This document shows, one piece after another, positions 26,472-35,918 of a stretch of 64,000 bases of DNA (the first letter of the stretch is position 1; the number at the start of each line of letters is the position of its first letter). Origin of the DNA: Propionivibrio soli (GTDB lineage Bacteria; Pseudomonadota; Gammaproteobacteria; Burkholderiales; Rhodocyclaceae). The position numbers and the translations under genes were made by a program. Location: positions 248,001 through 312,000 of the forward strand of contig NZ_JANZKY010000001.1 in assembly GCF_025770765.1 (NCBI RefSeq). The letters are read 5' to 3'. The notes under the pieces were generated by a model. The model made no database searches and had not been told where the DNA came from. It was given only the letters and a program-made list of their open reading frames with translations.

Positions 26472-27842
26472 TTAGTCGGAACGACCCAGCGCGGCTAGCA
26501 ACTTCCCGTGTACGCCGCCGAAACCGCCATTGCTCATCACCAGAATGTGGTCTCCCGGCCGGGCTTCCGCCGAGATGGCCGTAACGAGCGCGTCTAAATC
26601 GTCGGCCACTGTCGCCTTGGCACCAAGGGGGGCCAGCGCTTCCGCCGCATTCCAGCCGAGGTTGGCGGAATAACAATAGACCCGGTCGGCTTCGGCGAGA
26701 CTTCCCGGCAACTGCGCCTTCATCACGCCGAGCTTCATCGTATTCGAGCGCGGTTCGAGGACGGCAAGGATGCGCCCGCCTTGCTGACCCATCTTGCGCC
26801 GCAGGCCGCCCACCGTCGTGGCAATCGCGGTCGGATGATGGGCAAAATCATCGTAAACCCGGATATCGCGCACGGTTCCGCGTAATTCCAACCGACGTTT
26901 CACGTTCTGGAAACGGCCGAGCGACTCCAAACCTTTGTCGAACGGGACGCCCACATGCCGAGCCGCCAGGAGCGCGGCCAAGGCGTTCGCCCGGTTGTGT
27001 TCGCCGTTGAGTGACCAGGAAGCCTGTCCGATCAAGGTTTTCCCTTCGAACAAGGAAAGGGAGCCCTTGGCGTCGTCCCCTTCCATGCGCCAACCGCCGG
27101 GACCATTGAAGCGCTCGATCGGCGTCCAGCATCCGCGCCCGAGAACCCGGTCGAGGCTAGCCTCGGCAGCGTTCGAAATAACGAGCCCCGAACGGGGTAG
27201 CGTCCTTACCAAGTGGTGGAATTGGGTCTCGATCGCCGCAAGATCGGCGAAGATATCCGCATGATCGAACTCCAGATTGTTCAGCACCGCGGTGCGTGGG
27301 CGGTAATGGATGAACTTGGAACGCTTGTCGCAGAACGCCGTGTCGTACTCGTCCGCTTCGATGACGAAGAAGGGCGAGTCAGCCTGCGTACCGGCGAGAC
27401 GCGCCGAAACGCCAAAGTTCAGGGGCACGCCGCCGATCAGGAACCCCGGACTCAGACCGTTGTCTTCGAGTATCCAGGCAAGCATCGACGAGGTGGTCGT
27501 CTTGCCGTGCGTTCCGGCCACCGCCAAAACCCAACGATCGCGCAACACGTTGTCGGCGAGCCACTGCGGACCCGAAACATAGGGCAGGCCGCGGTCCAGA
27601 ATCTCTTCCAACAGCGGGTTGCCCCGCGAAATGGCGTTTCCGACAACGTAGCAATCGGGGTTGAGCGCCAGCTGGTCGGGATGGTACCCGTCGACGAGGT
27701 CAATGCCGGCCGCTTCGAGTTGCGTGCTCATCGGCGGATAAACGCCAGCGTCGCACCCGGTAACACGATGACCGCGGGCCCGGGCCAATTGAGCAATCCC
27801 GCCCATGAAGGTCCCGCAAATGCCCAGAATATGAATGTGCAT
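26472..27842 (-). CDS. mpl: UDP-MurNAc:L-Ala-gamma-D-Glu-meso-DAP ligase (Mpl), murein recycling
   Basis: 456 residues. The N-terminal Rossmann-like segment is HIHILGICGTFMGGIAQLAR; the ATP loop is AVAGTHGKTTTSSMLAWIL; EADEYDTAFCDKRSKF and LNNLEFDHADIF are Mur-ligase central-domain motifs; YDDFAHHPTAI is the Mpl/MurC C-domain signature. Mpl joins recycled tripeptide to UDP-MurNAc. The start is ATG at 27840-27842, since the extra upstream codons of the frame are unrelated. It is divergent from the nucleotidyltransferase-like gene at 27975 by 132 bp. Confidence 0.95.
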   Translation of the reverse strand: MHIHILGICGTFMGGIAQLARARGHRVTGCDAGVYPPMSTQLEAAGIDLVDGYHPDQLALNPDCYVVGNAISRGNPLLEEILDRGLPYVSGPQWLADNVLRDRWVLAVAGTHGKTTTSSMLAWILEDNGLSPGFLIGGVPLNFGVSARLAGTQADSPFFVIEADEYDTAFCDKRSKFIHYRPRTAVLNNLEFDHADIFADLAAIETQFHHLVRTLPRSGLVISNAAEASLDRVLGRGCWTPIERFNGPGGWRMEGDDAKGSLSLFEGKTLIGQASWSLNGEHNRANALAALLAARHVGVPFDKGLESLGRFQNVKRRLELRGTVRDIRVYDDFAHHPTAIATTVGGLRRKMGQQGGRILAVLEPRSNTMKLGVMKAQLPGSLAEADRVYCYSANLGWNAAEALAPLGAKATVADDLDALVTAISAEARPGDHILVMSNGGFGGVHGKLLAALGRSD

Positions 27843-27974
27843 CAAAGAATCCACGCTAAAATCAAGCCGCCACGGCGCGGCTTTTCGCCCGGCATTGTAC
27901 CGTGCAGCGCCCTTCCCGCCGCTGTGAGCGACCGTCCGCCGTGCTTTGCCACTATTCCCGCTAGAGTATTTATC

Positions 27975-28571
27975 ATGCCGACCCGCCCTGAACGCCAGAA
28001 TCCCAATCTCCACACCCGGGCTCGAATCGCGGGTGCGGCCGCGCGCCTCATGGCTGAAGACGGTATATCGGATTACTCCGCGGCGAAGAGAAAGGCCGTG
28101 CGCTTGCTTGGATTGCCCGACAACACCCAGTTACCTGAAAACGCCGAAGTGGAAGCCGAGCTGAGAACCTACCAACGGCTTTTTCAGGATGGCGAGCATG
28201 AAGTACGGATTGCCCACCTGCGGCGCAAGGCCGGAGAGCTGATGGCTATCCTGGAGCGATTCAACCCCTACCTCACGGGTTCGGTGCTCGACGGCACAGC
28301 AGGCCGTTACGCGGAGATCGACATCCAGCTTTTCACGGACAGCGCGAAGGATGTGGAGATCTTTCTGCTCAACCAAGGCATCGCGTACGAACACGCAACC
28401 CCACGTACCGATCGAGCGGAGGCAGTGCTGGCAATCCATAGCGATGACGACGTAGCCAATCTGATCGTCTACCCTCGAGACGAAGAACGCGTGACGTTCA
28501 AGACTCGCGATGGCCGAGTGCGCAAGCGCGCGCGCCTGGATGCCGTCAACAAACTCATCAGTCATCCTTGA
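27975..28571 (+). CDS. Nucleotidyltransferase-like protein (often mislabelled MurNAc-alanine ligase)
   Basis: 198 residues. The N-terminal ~45 residues form helices (RIAGAAARLMAEDGISDY); the middle has PYLTGSVLDGTAGRYAEIDI, resembling the GS-x(n)-DxD strand pair of minimal nucleotidyltransferases, though the first acidic residue is Glu (EID). The C-terminal part is a mixed alpha/beta segment ending RLDAVNKLISHP. Homologues next to mpl in betaproteobacteria are often called UDP-MurNAc-alanine ligase, apparently by carry-over; I see no Mur-ligase motif. Its stop overlaps the TTG start of the thioredoxin gene (TTGA at 28568). Confidence 0.7.
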   Translation: MPTRPERQNPNLHTRARIAGAAARLMAEDGISDYSAAKRKAVRLLGLPDNTQLPENAEVEAELRTYQRLFQDGEHEVRIAHLRRKAGELMAILERFNPYLTGSVLDGTAGRYAEIDIQLFTDSAKDVEIFLLNQGIAYEHATPRTDRAEAVLAIHSDDDVANLIVYPRDEERVTFKTRDGRVRKRARLDAVNKLISHP

Positions 28572-29119
28572 ACCTCTTGAAGCGCGGCGGCCTTTATCTG
28601 CTTCTTGGCGTCGTCATCGCCGCGACTGCGACAGGGGCGTATGTCGGACGCCAGCTTCTCTCGCCCGGCAATCCGTCGTCGCGTATCTCTTCCACCGCCG
28701 TAAACGAGCTGTACTCGACCCCCTTTCCCGATGTCGCCGGCAAAACACAGCGCATTGCCGATTGGGAGGGAAAGACCGTCGTCGTCAATTTCTGGGCAAC
28801 GTGGTGCCCGCCCTGCCGGGAAGAAATGCCGGCCTTTTCGCGGCTGCAGCTAAAGTACGCCAACGATGTGCAATTTGTCGGCATCTCCGTCGATTCAGCG
28901 GACAACGTGCGCTCTTTCACGACAAAAGTGTCGGTCGCCTATCCTCTGCTGGTCGTCGAGAGCCAGGGAGTAGAACTATCGAAAGCGCTCGGCAACGAGC
29001 GCATGGGGCTCCCCTACACGGTCGTTCTCGGCCCCAAACGCGAGGTTCTGCTTGCTCACACCGGACGTTTAGCCGAGAACGAACTGGATCGTATCCTTGA
29101 AAAAGCAGGCTCCAAGTAA
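28568..29119 (+). CDS. TlpA-like membrane-anchored thioredoxin
   Basis: 183 residues starting with TTG (coupled as TTGA to the previous stop). An N-terminal anchor (LYLLLGVVIAATATGAYVG) is followed by a periplasmic thioredoxin domain with FWATWCPPCREEMPAF, the TlpA/ResA-type CPPC active site, and the conserved cis-Pro loop MGLPYTVVLG. Such proteins reduce cysteines for cytochrome c maturation or CuA assembly. In related genomes the usual next gene is aroQ; here 215 bp without a gene lead to accB. Confidence 0.92.
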   Translation: MNLLKRGGLYLLLGVVIAATATGAYVGRQLLSPGNPSSRISSTAVNELYSTPFPDVAGKTQRIADWEGKTVVVNFWATWCPPCREEMPAFSRLQLKYANDVQFVGISVDSADNVRSFTTKVSVAYPLLVVESQGVELSKALGNERMGLPYTVVLGPKREVLLAHTGRLAENELDRILEKAGSK

Positions 29120-29180
29120 GCCGTTATGGACAAAAGGCGCCTAAATGCGGCAAACTTTCGCGAACGGTTAGCAATTTCTT

Positions 29181-29199
29181 CGGTCTGAACAGCAGACCG
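29181..29199 (+). other. Hairpin in the accB leader region
   Basis: CGGTCTG (29181-29187) pairs with CAGACCG (29193-29199) across AACAG. No T run follows, so it is not a standard terminator; it could be a leader structure for accB or a weak end for the thioredoxin transcript. The remaining ~195 bp of the gap carry no coding sequence I recognise. Confidence 0.3.
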
Positions 29200-29334
29200 C
29201 CCCGCCGCCCCAACCGAGAAGAACGACGGTCAAGCAACCAGGCGTGCAGCGCGCCTTCGTTCCGCACAGAAATTCCCGCGTAAGCCCTCCGACCCGGCCG
29301 GTGAGCCGCTATCGGAAAAGAAAAGGAGCCTTTC

Positions 29335-29796
29335 ATGGATTTGAGAAAGCTGAAAAAACTGATCGACCTCGTCGAAGAGTCCGGGATCGCCGAGCTCGAG
29401 GTCACCGAAGGTGAGGAGAAGGTCCGCATCGTCAAACACGGCGTCGCTGCTCCGCAAACATTCGTTGCTGCTCCAGCTCCTCTGCCCGTACCAGCCCCGG
29501 CGACGGCGCCTGCGACAAGCCAGGCGGTTGGCGTTCCCGAGGCGGCGTCCGAGTTGCCTGCCGGTCAGGTGGTGAAATCGCCGATGGTCGGCACGTTCTA
29601 CCGCTCGGCGAGCCCGGGATCGGACCCGTTCGTCGATGTCGGCAGTACAGTCAAAACGGGCGACACGCTGTGCATTGTGGAAGCCATGAAGCTCTTGAAT
29701 GAAATCGAATCGGAGTTCTCCGGCACGATCAAGGCGATCCTCGTAGAGAATGGCCAGCCCGTCGAATACGGCGAACCTCTGTTCGTCATTGGCTGA
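29335..29796 (+). CDS. accB: Biotin carboxyl carrier protein of acetyl-CoA carboxylase
   Basis: 153 residues: an N-terminal helical segment ([20 protein letters not shown]), a Pro/Ala linker (about 45-65) and a biotinyl domain with [12 protein letters not shown], where Lys119 is the biotin acceptor. AAAGGAG precedes the ATG. It carries the carboxyl group from AccC to the carboxyltransferase in the first step of fatty-acid synthesis. accC begins 13 bp downstream. Confidence 0.97.
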   Translation: MDLRKLKKLIDLVEESGIAELEVTEGEEKVRIVKHGVAAPQTFVAAPAPLPVPAPATAPATSQAVGVPEAASELPAGQVVKSPMVGTFYRSASPGSDPFVDVGSTVKTGDTLCIVEAMKLLNEIESEFSGTIKAILVENGQPVEYGEPLFVIG

Positions 29797-29809
29797 CGGA
29801 CCTTTAGCC

Positions 29810-31174
29810 ATGTTTGGAAAAGTCCTGATTGCCAATCGCGGCGAGATTGCGCTGCGCATCCAGCGCGCCTGCCGAGAACTCGACATAAAAACGGTCGTCG
29901 TGCATTCCGAAGCCGACCGCGACGCGAAATACGTAAAGCTGGCCGATGAGTCGGTCTGTATCGGCCCCCCGCCGTCAAACCAGAGTTATCTCAACGTTCC
30001 CGCGATCATCTCAGCGGCCGAAGTGACGGACGCCCAGGCTATCCACCCGGGGTACGGTTTTCTCTCGGAAAACGCGGACTTCGCCGAGCGGATCGAACGG
30101 TCAGGGTTCGTTTTCATCGGTCCGCGCCCGGAAACGATCCGGCTCATGGGAGACAAGGTGTCGGCTAAGGAGGCGATGAAGGCGGCCGGGGTACCCTGCG
30201 TCCCCGGATCGGACGGCGCACTCCCCGAAGACCCCAAGGAAATCCTGCGCATCGCGAAGGCCGTCGGCTATCCGGTGATCATCAAGGCCGCAGGCGGTGG
30301 CGGTGGCCGCGGCATGCGCGTCGTGCATACCGAGGCCGCATTGATCAATGCGGTGACGATGACGCGGTCCGAAGCGTTGAGCTTCTTCGGCAACGCTAAC
30401 GTTTACATGGAGAAATACCTGGAAAACCCTCGCCACATCGAAATCCAAGTTCTCGCCGACAGCTTCCGCAATGCGGTCTATCTTGGCGAGCGCGATTGTT
30501 CGATGCAGCGACGGCACCAAAAGATCATCGAGGAAGCTCCGGCGCCCGGTATTCCACAACGCCATATCGCGCGCATCGGCGAACGCTGCGCGGAGGCCTG
30601 CCGCAAGATCAATTACCGTGGTGCCGGCACGTTCGAATTCCTGTATGAAAACGGGGAGTTCTACTTCATCGAGATGAACACGCGGATACAGGTCGAACAT
30701 CCGGTGAGCGAGCTCATCAGCGGCGTCGATATCGTCCAGGAACAGATTCGCGTTGCCGCGGGAGAGAAGCTCCGCTTCCGGCAGCGCGACCTCACATTCC
30801 GTGGCCATGCGATCGAATGCCGGATTAACGCCGAAGATCCCTACACGTTCGTCCCTTTTCCTGGAAAGATCACGCTATATCACCCTCCCGGTGGGCCTGG
30901 AATCCGTGTCGATTCCCACGTTTACCAGGGCTATACCGTTCCTCCGCACTACGATTCGATGGTGGCCAAAGTCATCGCGCACGGCGACACGCGCGAGCAG
31001 GCGATCCGCCGCATGCGCATCGCGCTGTCCGAAATGAGCATCGAGGGCATCAAGACCAATATTCCCCTGCATCAAGAACTGATGCACGACGCCAGTTTCA
31101 TCAAAGGCGGAACAAATATCCATTACCTGGAAAAAAGACTGGCCGCGAAAAGCGAAGTCAAGAAGGACCATTGA
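29810..31174 (+). CDS. accC: Biotin carboxylase subunit of acetyl-CoA carboxylase
   Basis: 454 residues beginning [20 protein letters not shown]. The ATP-grasp domain carries the Gly-rich loop [14 protein letters not shown] and the active-site block [37 protein letters not shown] and the C-terminal [10 protein letters not shown] complete the family signature. It carboxylates biotin on AccB using ATP and bicarbonate. The ATG at 29810 was chosen over a longer frame that overlaps accB. Directly downstream of accB, as in most bacteria. Confidence 0.97.
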   Translation: MFGKVLIANRGEIALRIQRACRELDIKTVVVHSEADRDAKYVKLADESVCIGPPPSNQSYLNVPAIISAAEVTDAQAIHPGYGFLSENADFAERIERSGFVFIGPRPETIRLMGDKVSAKEAMKAAGVPCVPGSDGALPEDPKEILRIAKAVGYPVIIKAAGGGGGRGMRVVHTEAALINAVTMTRSEALSFFGNANVYMEKYLENPRHIEIQVLADSFRNAVYLGERDCSMQRRHQKIIEEAPAPGIPQRHIARIGERCAEACRKINYRGAGTFEFLYENGEFYFIEMNTRIQVEHPVSELISGVDIVQEQIRVAAGEKLRFRQRDLTFRGHAIECRINAEDPYTFVPFPGKITLYHPPGGPGIRVDSHVYQGYTVPPHYDSMVAKVIAHGDTREQAIRRMRIALSEMSIEGIKTNIPLHQELMHDASFIKGGTNIHYLEKRLAAKSEVKKDH

Positions 31175-31258
31175 AACGTAAGCTCACCGGTCACATCGCG
31201 TGGCCGCGTGCGTTACGATAACGAACTTGACGTATTTGGCCCTGTTCAAGAAATCACC

Positions 31259-32149
31259 ATGCCTTGGCTTTCCATCAGCATCGAAACCGATTGCCGCCAC
31301 GCGGAGGCGCTCGCCGACGCGCTAATGGATGCCGGCGCATTGTCGGCCACGATTGAAGACGCAGACGCCGGAACGCCCGCCGAGACGCCTCAGTTCGGCG
31401 AACCGGGCTCGATCGCCACACCGGGTTGGGAAAGATCCCGCGTGGTGGCCTTGCTGGAACAGGACACCGACGCGGATGAATTTCTCGCCGTCTGCGCATC
31501 GCAGGCAGGATTGGACGCCATTCCGCCGTTCACGCGCAGCGAGGTGGCGGAGCAAAACTGGGTACAACTCACGCAATCCCAGTTCGAACCGATCCGCGTT
31601 TCGCATCGACTGTGGATCGTGCCTTCCTGGCACGAGGCCCCCGACCCTGAGGCGATCGTCCTCGTCCTGGATCCCGGCATGGCGTTTGGGACCGGGTCGC
31701 ATCCCACGACGCGCCTCTGCCTGGAGTGGCTCGAACAGGAAACAACACCGGGCGCCTCACTCCTTGATTACGGCTGCGGTTCCGGTATTCTCGCCATCGC
31801 CGGCGCGAAGCTGGGGGCCGGTGAGGTACTCGGGGTGGATATCGACATGCAGGCCGTCGAAGCGGCCACCCGCAACGCCGAACGAAACAACGTCCAGGCT
31901 CGATTTGCCGACTCCACCAAAGAAATTCCGAAACAATACGACATCGTGGTCGCCAATATTCTCTCGAACCCATTGAAGGCATTGGCCCCGGCGATTTGCT
32001 CGCACGTACTTCCGGGGGGCCGGTTGGCGCTTTCGGGGATTCTCGCCGAGCAGACCGACGACTTGATCGAAGCGTACGCGCCGTATATCGCACTTGATGT
32101 TGCCGGTACGCGCGAGGGATGGGTTTGCCTCGCCGGACGTAAAGCCTGA
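31259..32149 (+). CDS. prmA: Ribosomal protein L11 methyltransferase
   Basis: 296 residues. An N-terminal substrate-recognition domain (MPWLSISIETDCRHAEAL) precedes a class I methyltransferase with VLDPGMAFGTGSHPTTRLCL, LLDYGCGSGILAIAGAKLG (SAM loop), and VVANILSNPLKALAP, the PrmA catalytic-region motif. It trimethylates L11. It is 84 bp after accC and overlaps nothing downstream: the DUF3426 gene starts 1 base after its stop. Confidence 0.96.
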   Translation: MPWLSISIETDCRHAEALADALMDAGALSATIEDADAGTPAETPQFGEPGSIATPGWERSRVVALLEQDTDADEFLAVCASQAGLDAIPPFTRSEVAEQNWVQLTQSQFEPIRVSHRLWIVPSWHEAPDPEAIVLVLDPGMAFGTGSHPTTRLCLEWLEQETTPGASLLDYGCGSGILAIAGAKLGAGEVLGVDIDMQAVEAATRNAERNNVQARFADSTKEIPKQYDIVVANILSNPLKALAPAICSHVLPGGRLALSGILAEQTDDLIEAYAPYIALDVAGTREGWVCLAGRKA

Positions 32150-32150
32150 G

Positions 32151-33227
32151 ATGAAAACGCGCTGCCCCATCTGCGAGACCGTTTTCCGCATCACGCCGGA
32201 ACAGTTGAAAGCCCGTGCGGGCAACGTTCGTTGCGGGCAATGCCAGACCGTCTTCAACGCGCTCGACACGCTGCTTGAGAACGAGACTACCGAGCATGGG
32301 GCGACGTCGGCGGTTCAGGTAGCAAGCCCGCAGGCGTCCGCACTGCAGACCGCGCGGCCGCCTAAGACGAAGTTCGAACAGGATTACGACAGAATCCTCG
32401 ACTCCTTCCACGTCGACCGAATGGAGGGAGAGTCTGGCCTCGACAAGAAGCAGGTCGAATCCCTCGTACCAGACACCAACGCAGACCTCGACCGCGGCCT
32501 TGCGGGAACTGATTTCCGTGAGGAGCCAATGTCCACGGCTCCTTACATCGGCGAACACCCGACACTCCCGGATGGCGAAGAAATCGCAACCGAAAGCGTC
32601 TCGCCCCCTCCTCCGGACCAAGAGGGGGATTCGGGACATGAGATGGGAAAAGCCGCCGGGCTGATCCTGCCGCGTGAAACGACCGAGATTCCCGGGTACA
32701 GCAAATGGGCGGAAGGTGTCGTCACCCCGTCGTCCATCCCTGGCGATGCATTGTCGCCGCGCTGGCCATTCGCGCTCGCGGCGATTCTGCTGGTGCTGGT
32801 GCTCGCCGGCCAGCTTGCTTTCCATTTTCGGGGAGAGCTCGCCGTCTCGGCGCCGGTTCTACGGCCGCCTCTAGAGGCGTTCAGCCGCGTATTCGATGCC
32901 GACATCCCGCTGCCCACGCACGTCGAACTCGTCAGCATCGAGAACTCGGACCTGCAAGCCGACCCGGCGCGCGGCAACATGTTCGTGCTCAATGCCACCT
33001 TGCGCAATCGAGCTCGCTACGCGCAAGCGCTGCCTTCGCTGGAACTCTCGCTCACCGACACGCAGGACGCCGCCGTGGTTCGACGCGTTTTCAGGCCTGA
33101 CGAATACTTGCCCAAGAGCCGCGATCACCGGGCTTTCCCAGGCAACTCCGACATCGCGGTGAGGCTGTGGATCGAGACGAAGGACGTCAGCGCGGCCGGT
33201 TACCGGCTGTACGTCTTCTACCCCTGA
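32151..33227 (+). CDS. Zinc-ribbon (MJ0042-type) DUF3426 membrane protein
   Basis: 358 residues. The N-terminal zinc ribbon has Cys5 and Cys8 (CPICETVF) and Cys28 and Cys31 (CGQCQTVF). A long acidic, Pro-rich cytoplasmic linker follows, then one TM (WPFALAAILLVLVLAGQLAF, ~200-222) and a C-terminal DUF3426 domain with LNATLRNRARYAQALPSLEL. The family is common next to prmA in betaproteobacteria; its role is not established. Starts one base after prmA, so certainly in the same transcript. Confidence 0.88.
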   Translation: MKTRCPICETVFRITPEQLKARAGNVRCGQCQTVFNALDTLLENETTEHGATSAVQVASPQASALQTARPPKTKFEQDYDRILDSFHVDRMEGESGLDKKQVESLVPDTNADLDRGLAGTDFREEPMSTAPYIGEHPTLPDGEEIATESVSPPPPDQEGDSGHEMGKAAGLILPRETTEIPGYSKWAEGVVTPSSIPGDALSPRWPFALAAILLVLVLAGQLAFHFRGELAVSAPVLRPPLEAFSRVFDADIPLPTHVELVSIENSDLQADPARGNMFVLNATLRNRARYAQALPSLELSLTDTQDAAVVRRVFRPDEYLPKSRDHRAFPGNSDIAVRLWIETKDVSAAGYRLYVFYP

Positions 33228-33292
33228 TGGGTTGAACCGGAAATCAGCTTGCCAAGGGTTCGGTGGGTGCCCGGGCCGCGTTTTCCGCTTGT

Positions 33293-33298
33293 TATAAT
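33293..33298 (+). promoter_or_regulatory. Consensus -10 element TATAAT before the PfkB kinase
   Basis: A perfect TATAAT at 33293-33298 lies 29 bp upstream of the kinase ATG in the 100-bp spacer after the DUF3426 gene. I see no good -35 at 16-18 bp. It suggests an independent transcript for the kinase. Confidence 0.45.
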
Positions 33299-33327
33299 CC
33301 GCGATCTATCCTTTCCTGCGCTCACCC

Positions 33328-34263
33328 ATGCCCACGCTAATCTGCGGCTCCGTCGCCTACGACAACATCATGGTCTTCCATGATCGTTTCAAGAATCACA
33401 TTCTTCCCGAACAGATCCACATCCTCAACGTGGCGTTCCTTGTCCCGGAAATGCGGCGCGAATTCGGCGGGTGCGCGGGTAATATCGCCTACAGCTTGAA
33501 GTTGCTCGGTGGCGATCCGTTGATCATGGCGACCGTTGGTGACGACGCCGCGGCGTATCTCGACCGCCTCGATCACCTCGGCCTGCCGCGTACGCACGTG
33601 CGTCATGTAGCCGGAACCTTCACGGCACAGGCGTTCATCACCACCGACCTCGACGACAACCAGATTACCGCCTTCCATCCGGGTGCCATGACTTTTTCGC
33701 ACCTGAACAGCGTCGCTGATGCCACGAACGCCACCCTCGGCATCGTCGCCCCCGATGGTCGCGACGGCATGCTCAAGCACGCACGCGACATGGCGGCGGC
33801 CGGCATACCCTTCATTTTCGATCCCGGTCAGGGGCTACCGATGTTCGATGGCAATGACCTCATGGAATTCATGCACCTCGCGCGCTACGCCTGTTTCAAC
33901 GACTACGAGGCGAAACTCGCTAGCGAGCGTACGGGTCGGTCACTCGAGCAGCTCGCAAACGAGGTCGAGGTGCTGATCGTCACGCGCGGTGGCGAGGGCT
34001 CGCACATGTACGTGCGTGGCGAGAAACTGGAGATTCCGTGCGTAGCCGCCGACGATCTCGTCGACCCAACAGGTTGTGGCGACGCCTATCGCGCCGGCCT
34101 GCTCTACGGTATCGCCGAGGGCTGGGACTGGCAAAAAACAGGTCGCCTCGCCGCCGTGATGGGAGCGATCAAGATCGGCCACCGAGGCGGTCAGAACCAT
34201 ACCCCGACGCGCGCCGACATCGCCCGCCGGTACGTTGCGGCCTTCGGCGAATCGCCTTGGTAA
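33328..34263 (+). CDS. PfkB-family carbohydrate/nucleoside kinase
   Basis: 311 residues of the ribokinase fold: N-terminal ICGSVAYDNIMVF, the Gly-rich GGCAGNIAYSLKLLGG substrate lid region, and the C-terminal signature LVDPTGCGDAYRAGLLYGI with catalytic Asp ~252. Cys replaces the usual Ala of the GAGD anion hole. Sequences of this kind in proteobacteria are usually called adenosine kinase or carbohydrate kinase; the substrate cannot be fixed from sequence. ATG 33328 follows a consensus -10 box. Confidence 0.9.
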   Translation: MPTLICGSVAYDNIMVFHDRFKNHILPEQIHILNVAFLVPEMRREFGGCAGNIAYSLKLLGGDPLIMATVGDDAAAYLDRLDHLGLPRTHVRHVAGTFTAQAFITTDLDDNQITAFHPGAMTFSHLNSVADATNATLGIVAPDGRDGMLKHARDMAAAGIPFIFDPGQGLPMFDGNDLMEFMHLARYACFNDYEAKLASERTGRSLEQLANEVEVLIVTRGGEGSHMYVRGEKLEIPCVAADDLVDPTGCGDAYRAGLLYGIAEGWDWQKTGRLAAVMGAIKIGHRGGQNHTPTRADIARRYVAAFGESPW

Positions 34264-34350
34264 GAAGGTAGGGCACCGCCTCTTAGCCATGATTCTGACT
34301 CCTTGCGCGAGGACGGTGGGCAAGCGACGTGTCCGAAGCGCCGCGATGCG

Positions 34351-35112
34351 ATGAACGCGCCCGGCCCCACCCCCTACCTGACTCGCACCTACCGTTGCGT
34401 ACGACTGGCCTGTCACTTCGCGTGGCTCGGCCTCGGTGCGGCCCTCGTTTATCCCTTCGTCAAAGACGCCCGCCGCAGGCGGCTGAAACAGCGCTGGTCG
34501 CGGCAGATTCTCGACATTCTTGCCATCCGTCTGAACGCCGACATGGCCGAAACACCCCCGGGATGCCTGATCGTCGCCAACCACATTTCCTGGCTGGACA
34601 TTTTCGCCATCAACTCGGTCCGACCGGCAGCCTTCATTTCCAAGAGCGAGGTCCGGCAGTGGTTCTTTGTCGGCTGGCTGGCGGCACGTAACGATACGGT
34701 CTTCCTGCGCCGGGGCAGCCGCGGCCACGCACGTACGGTAAATTCGGAAATCGACAACCGGCTAAACGCGGGCCGGGATGTTGCGGTATTCCCGGAAGGA
34801 GCAACGACGGATGGCACTGGCCTGCTCGGTTTCCATGCCGCCTTGCTGCAGCCGGCGATCGAGACGGGTCGCCCGATCCTGCCCTTGGCACTCTCGTACC
34901 ACGACGCGGGCGGAAAACGGACCACCGCGGCGTCGTTCGCTGGCGATATCCCCTTGCTCGCGTGTTTCGCCAATATCCTCGCCTGTCGTACGCTGACCGT
35001 ACGTATTCAAGCAGCGCCGATCATCGACACCCAGAACAGAACGCGACGCGAACTCTCGCAACTGGCCCACGCGGCCATCGAGGAGCGGCTCACCAGTTGC
35101 GCACTTCCTTAG
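34351..35112 (+). CDS. 1-acyl-sn-glycerol-3-phosphate acyltransferase-like (PlsC family)
   Basis: 253 residues. After an N-terminal membrane helix (VRLACHFAWLGLGAALVYPF) come the acyltransferase motifs: VANHISWLDIFAIN (NHxxxxD), FLRRGSRGHA, and VFPEGATTDGTGLLGF. PlsC enzymes make phosphatidic acid; shorter relatives include lyso-ornithine lipid acyltransferases, so the acceptor is not certain. ATG 34351 follows the in-frame upstream codons of a longer frame without Shine-Dalgarno. Its 3' end overlaps the convergent apaH gene by 23 bp. Confidence 0.88.
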   Translation: MNAPGPTPYLTRTYRCVRLACHFAWLGLGAALVYPFVKDARRRRLKQRWSRQILDILAIRLNADMAETPPGCLIVANHISWLDIFAINSVRPAAFISKSEVRQWFFVGWLAARNDTVFLRRGSRGHARTVNSEIDNRLNAGRDVAVFPEGATTDGTGLLGFHAALLQPAIETGRPILPLALSYHDAGGKRTTAASFAGDIPLLACFANILACRTLTVRIQAAPIIDTQNRTRRELSQLAHAAIEERLTSCALP

Positions 35113-35911
35113 TCGAACACGGCACCTGGAGTATCTCCCGGTCCTCAAGCCGAATCGCGGTCAACGAGCCTCCCCACAGACAGCCCGAATCGATCGCCAA
35201 CAGGTTCGGGAAAACCTTCAGGCCAAGCGCCGACCAATGACCGGTGATCAACACCCTGTCGGCACTCCGGCGCCCGGGCACTCGGAACCACGGGACGAGG
35301 CCATCGGGTGCGTCGGCGAGACCGCCCTTCGGCCGAAAGTCCATGACGCCTTGCGGCGTGCAGAAGCGCATACGGGTCATTGCGTTAACGATCACCCGCA
35401 GACGTTCCCAGCCCGTCAGCTCATCGCTCCATGCCGCCGGCTCGCTGCCCCACATGTGGGCGAGAAAAGTCGTCCAGTTATCCGCTTGCAGGGCCGCTTC
35501 CACCTCAGCGGAGAGTGCCCTGGCCTTGTCGACGGTCCACTGCGGCAGGAGCCCCGCATGAACGAGACAGTAACCATTTTCCACGTGGCATAGCGGCTGT
35601 CGGCGCAGCCAGTCCAGCAGTTCGTCGCAGTCGGGAGCCAGCAGCACATCGTCGAAGGTATCGCTCGCGTGCCGTTTGCCGAACCCTTTCGCGGCCATCA
35701 GCAGTGAGAGGTCGTGATTGCCGAGGACGGTAACCGCCGCCTTGCCGCAGCCCCTCACGAAGCGCAACGTTTCCAGCGAACGCGGCCCCCGGTTGACGAG
35801 ATCGCCGACTAGCCACAGCCGGTCAGCGGCTGGATCGAACCGACAGCGCTCAAGCAAGCGGGAAAAGGAGTCGAAACACCCTTGAATGTCGCCGATCGCG
35901 TACGTTGCCAT
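35090..35911 (-). CDS. apaH: Symmetrical bis(5'-nucleosyl)-tetraphosphatase
   Basis: 273 residues of the calcineurin-like phosphoesterase fold: YAIGDIQGCFDSF (GDxxG), WLVGDLVNRGPRSLE (GDxVxRG) and VTVLGNHDLSLL (GNHD) at the N-terminal third; VHAGLLPQW and ITGHWSALGLK carry distal metal-ligand His residues. It hydrolyses Ap4A to two ADP. The ATG at 35909-35911 lies 7 bp from the galE stop, so it may be cotranscribed with the nucleotide-sugar genes. Confidence 0.96.
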   Translation of the reverse strand: MATYAIGDIQGCFDSFSRLLERCRFDPAADRLWLVGDLVNRGPRSLETLRFVRGCGKAAVTVLGNHDLSLLMAAKGFGKRHASDTFDDVLLAPDCDELLDWLRRQPLCHVENGYCLVHAGLLPQWTVDKARALSAEVEAALQADNWTTFLAHMWGSEPAAWSDELTGWERLRVIVNAMTRMRFCTPQGVMDFRPKGGLADAPDGLVPWFRVPGRRSADRVLITGHWSALGLKVFPNLLAIDSGCLWGGSLTAIRLEDREILQVPCSTKEVRNW

Positions 35912-35918
35912 GCGATTC

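Noticed and set aside
27213-27974. Upstream extension of the nucleotidyltransferase-like frame through mpl
   Set aside because: It lies antisense to mpl and has no similarity to the downstream protein; ATG 27975 is the sensible start.
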